Shown here one piece after another: positions 32,270 to 32,380 of a stretch of DNA of 32,380 nt. This DNA comes from Clostridia bacterium (lineage in GTDB: Bacteria; Bacillota; Sulfobacillia; JAJZYS01; JAJYTV01), in contig DAIBJA010000023.1 of assembly GCA_027420455.1 (NCBI GenBank), positions 70,427-102,806 of the forward strand. The letters are read 5' to 3'. Below the pieces are notes generated by a model that made no database searches, was not told the origin of the DNA, and saw only the letters and a list, made by a program, of their open reading frames with translations. Both the position numbers and the translations under genes were made by a program. Each line of letters begins with the position of its first letter. Position 1 is the first letter of the stretch.

Positions 32270-32345
32270 TGGTGGGCCATGATGGATTCGAACCATCGAC
32301 GCCCCGCTTAAAAGGCGGGCGCTCTAACCGCTGAGCTAATGGCCC
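32270..32345 (-). tRNA. tRNA-Lys (anticodon TTT), CCA encoded
   Basis: GGGCCATTAGCTCAGCGGTTAGAGCGCCCGCCTTTTAAGCGGGGCGTCGATGGTTCGAATCCATCATGGCCCACCA. Confidence 0.96.
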
Positions 32346-32350
32346 AAACT

Positions 32351-32380
32351 TGGTTGGGGCGGTAGGACTCGAACCTACGC
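32351..32380 (-). tRNA. Partial tRNA (3' end only; identity not determinable)
   Basis: T-arm GCGTAGGTTCGAGTCCTACCGCCCCAACCA at the window edge. Confidence 0.85.

Overview
This is a chromosomal window from a high-GC bacterium with Firmicutes-type gene order and regulation. Nearly all genes are on the minus strand. The backbone is tRNA cluster (Gly, Leu, Lys, one partial) - tig - clpP - clpX ... proC - lonB ... lon - engB ... valS - folC, with tRNA-dependent T-box leaders on valS and proC. Accessory genes interrupt this backbone. They include an acyl-CoA dehydrogenase, a moxR/DUF58/transglutaminase (TgpA-like) operon, and a six-gene anaerobic-respiration module. That module contains a Tat-targeted molybdopterin oxidoreductase, a four-cluster ferredoxin subunit, an NrfD membrane subunit, a TorD chaperone, an unusual polyferredoxin and TatA. 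A SpoVB-like flippase translationally coupled to an orphan SsuA/THI5-like substrate-binding lipoprotein lies nearer the left end. The items I consider most worth a second look are: the polyferredoxin (16873-18210) and its respiratory module of unknown substrate; a 15-bp hairpin that would bury the moxR Shine-Dalgarno; a LexA/DinR-like operator in the -35/-10 spacer of a VOC gene; and the flippase/lipoprotein pair. No CRISPR array, transposase, prophage or rRNA was seen. All calls come from reading sequence and motifs; no database search was run.
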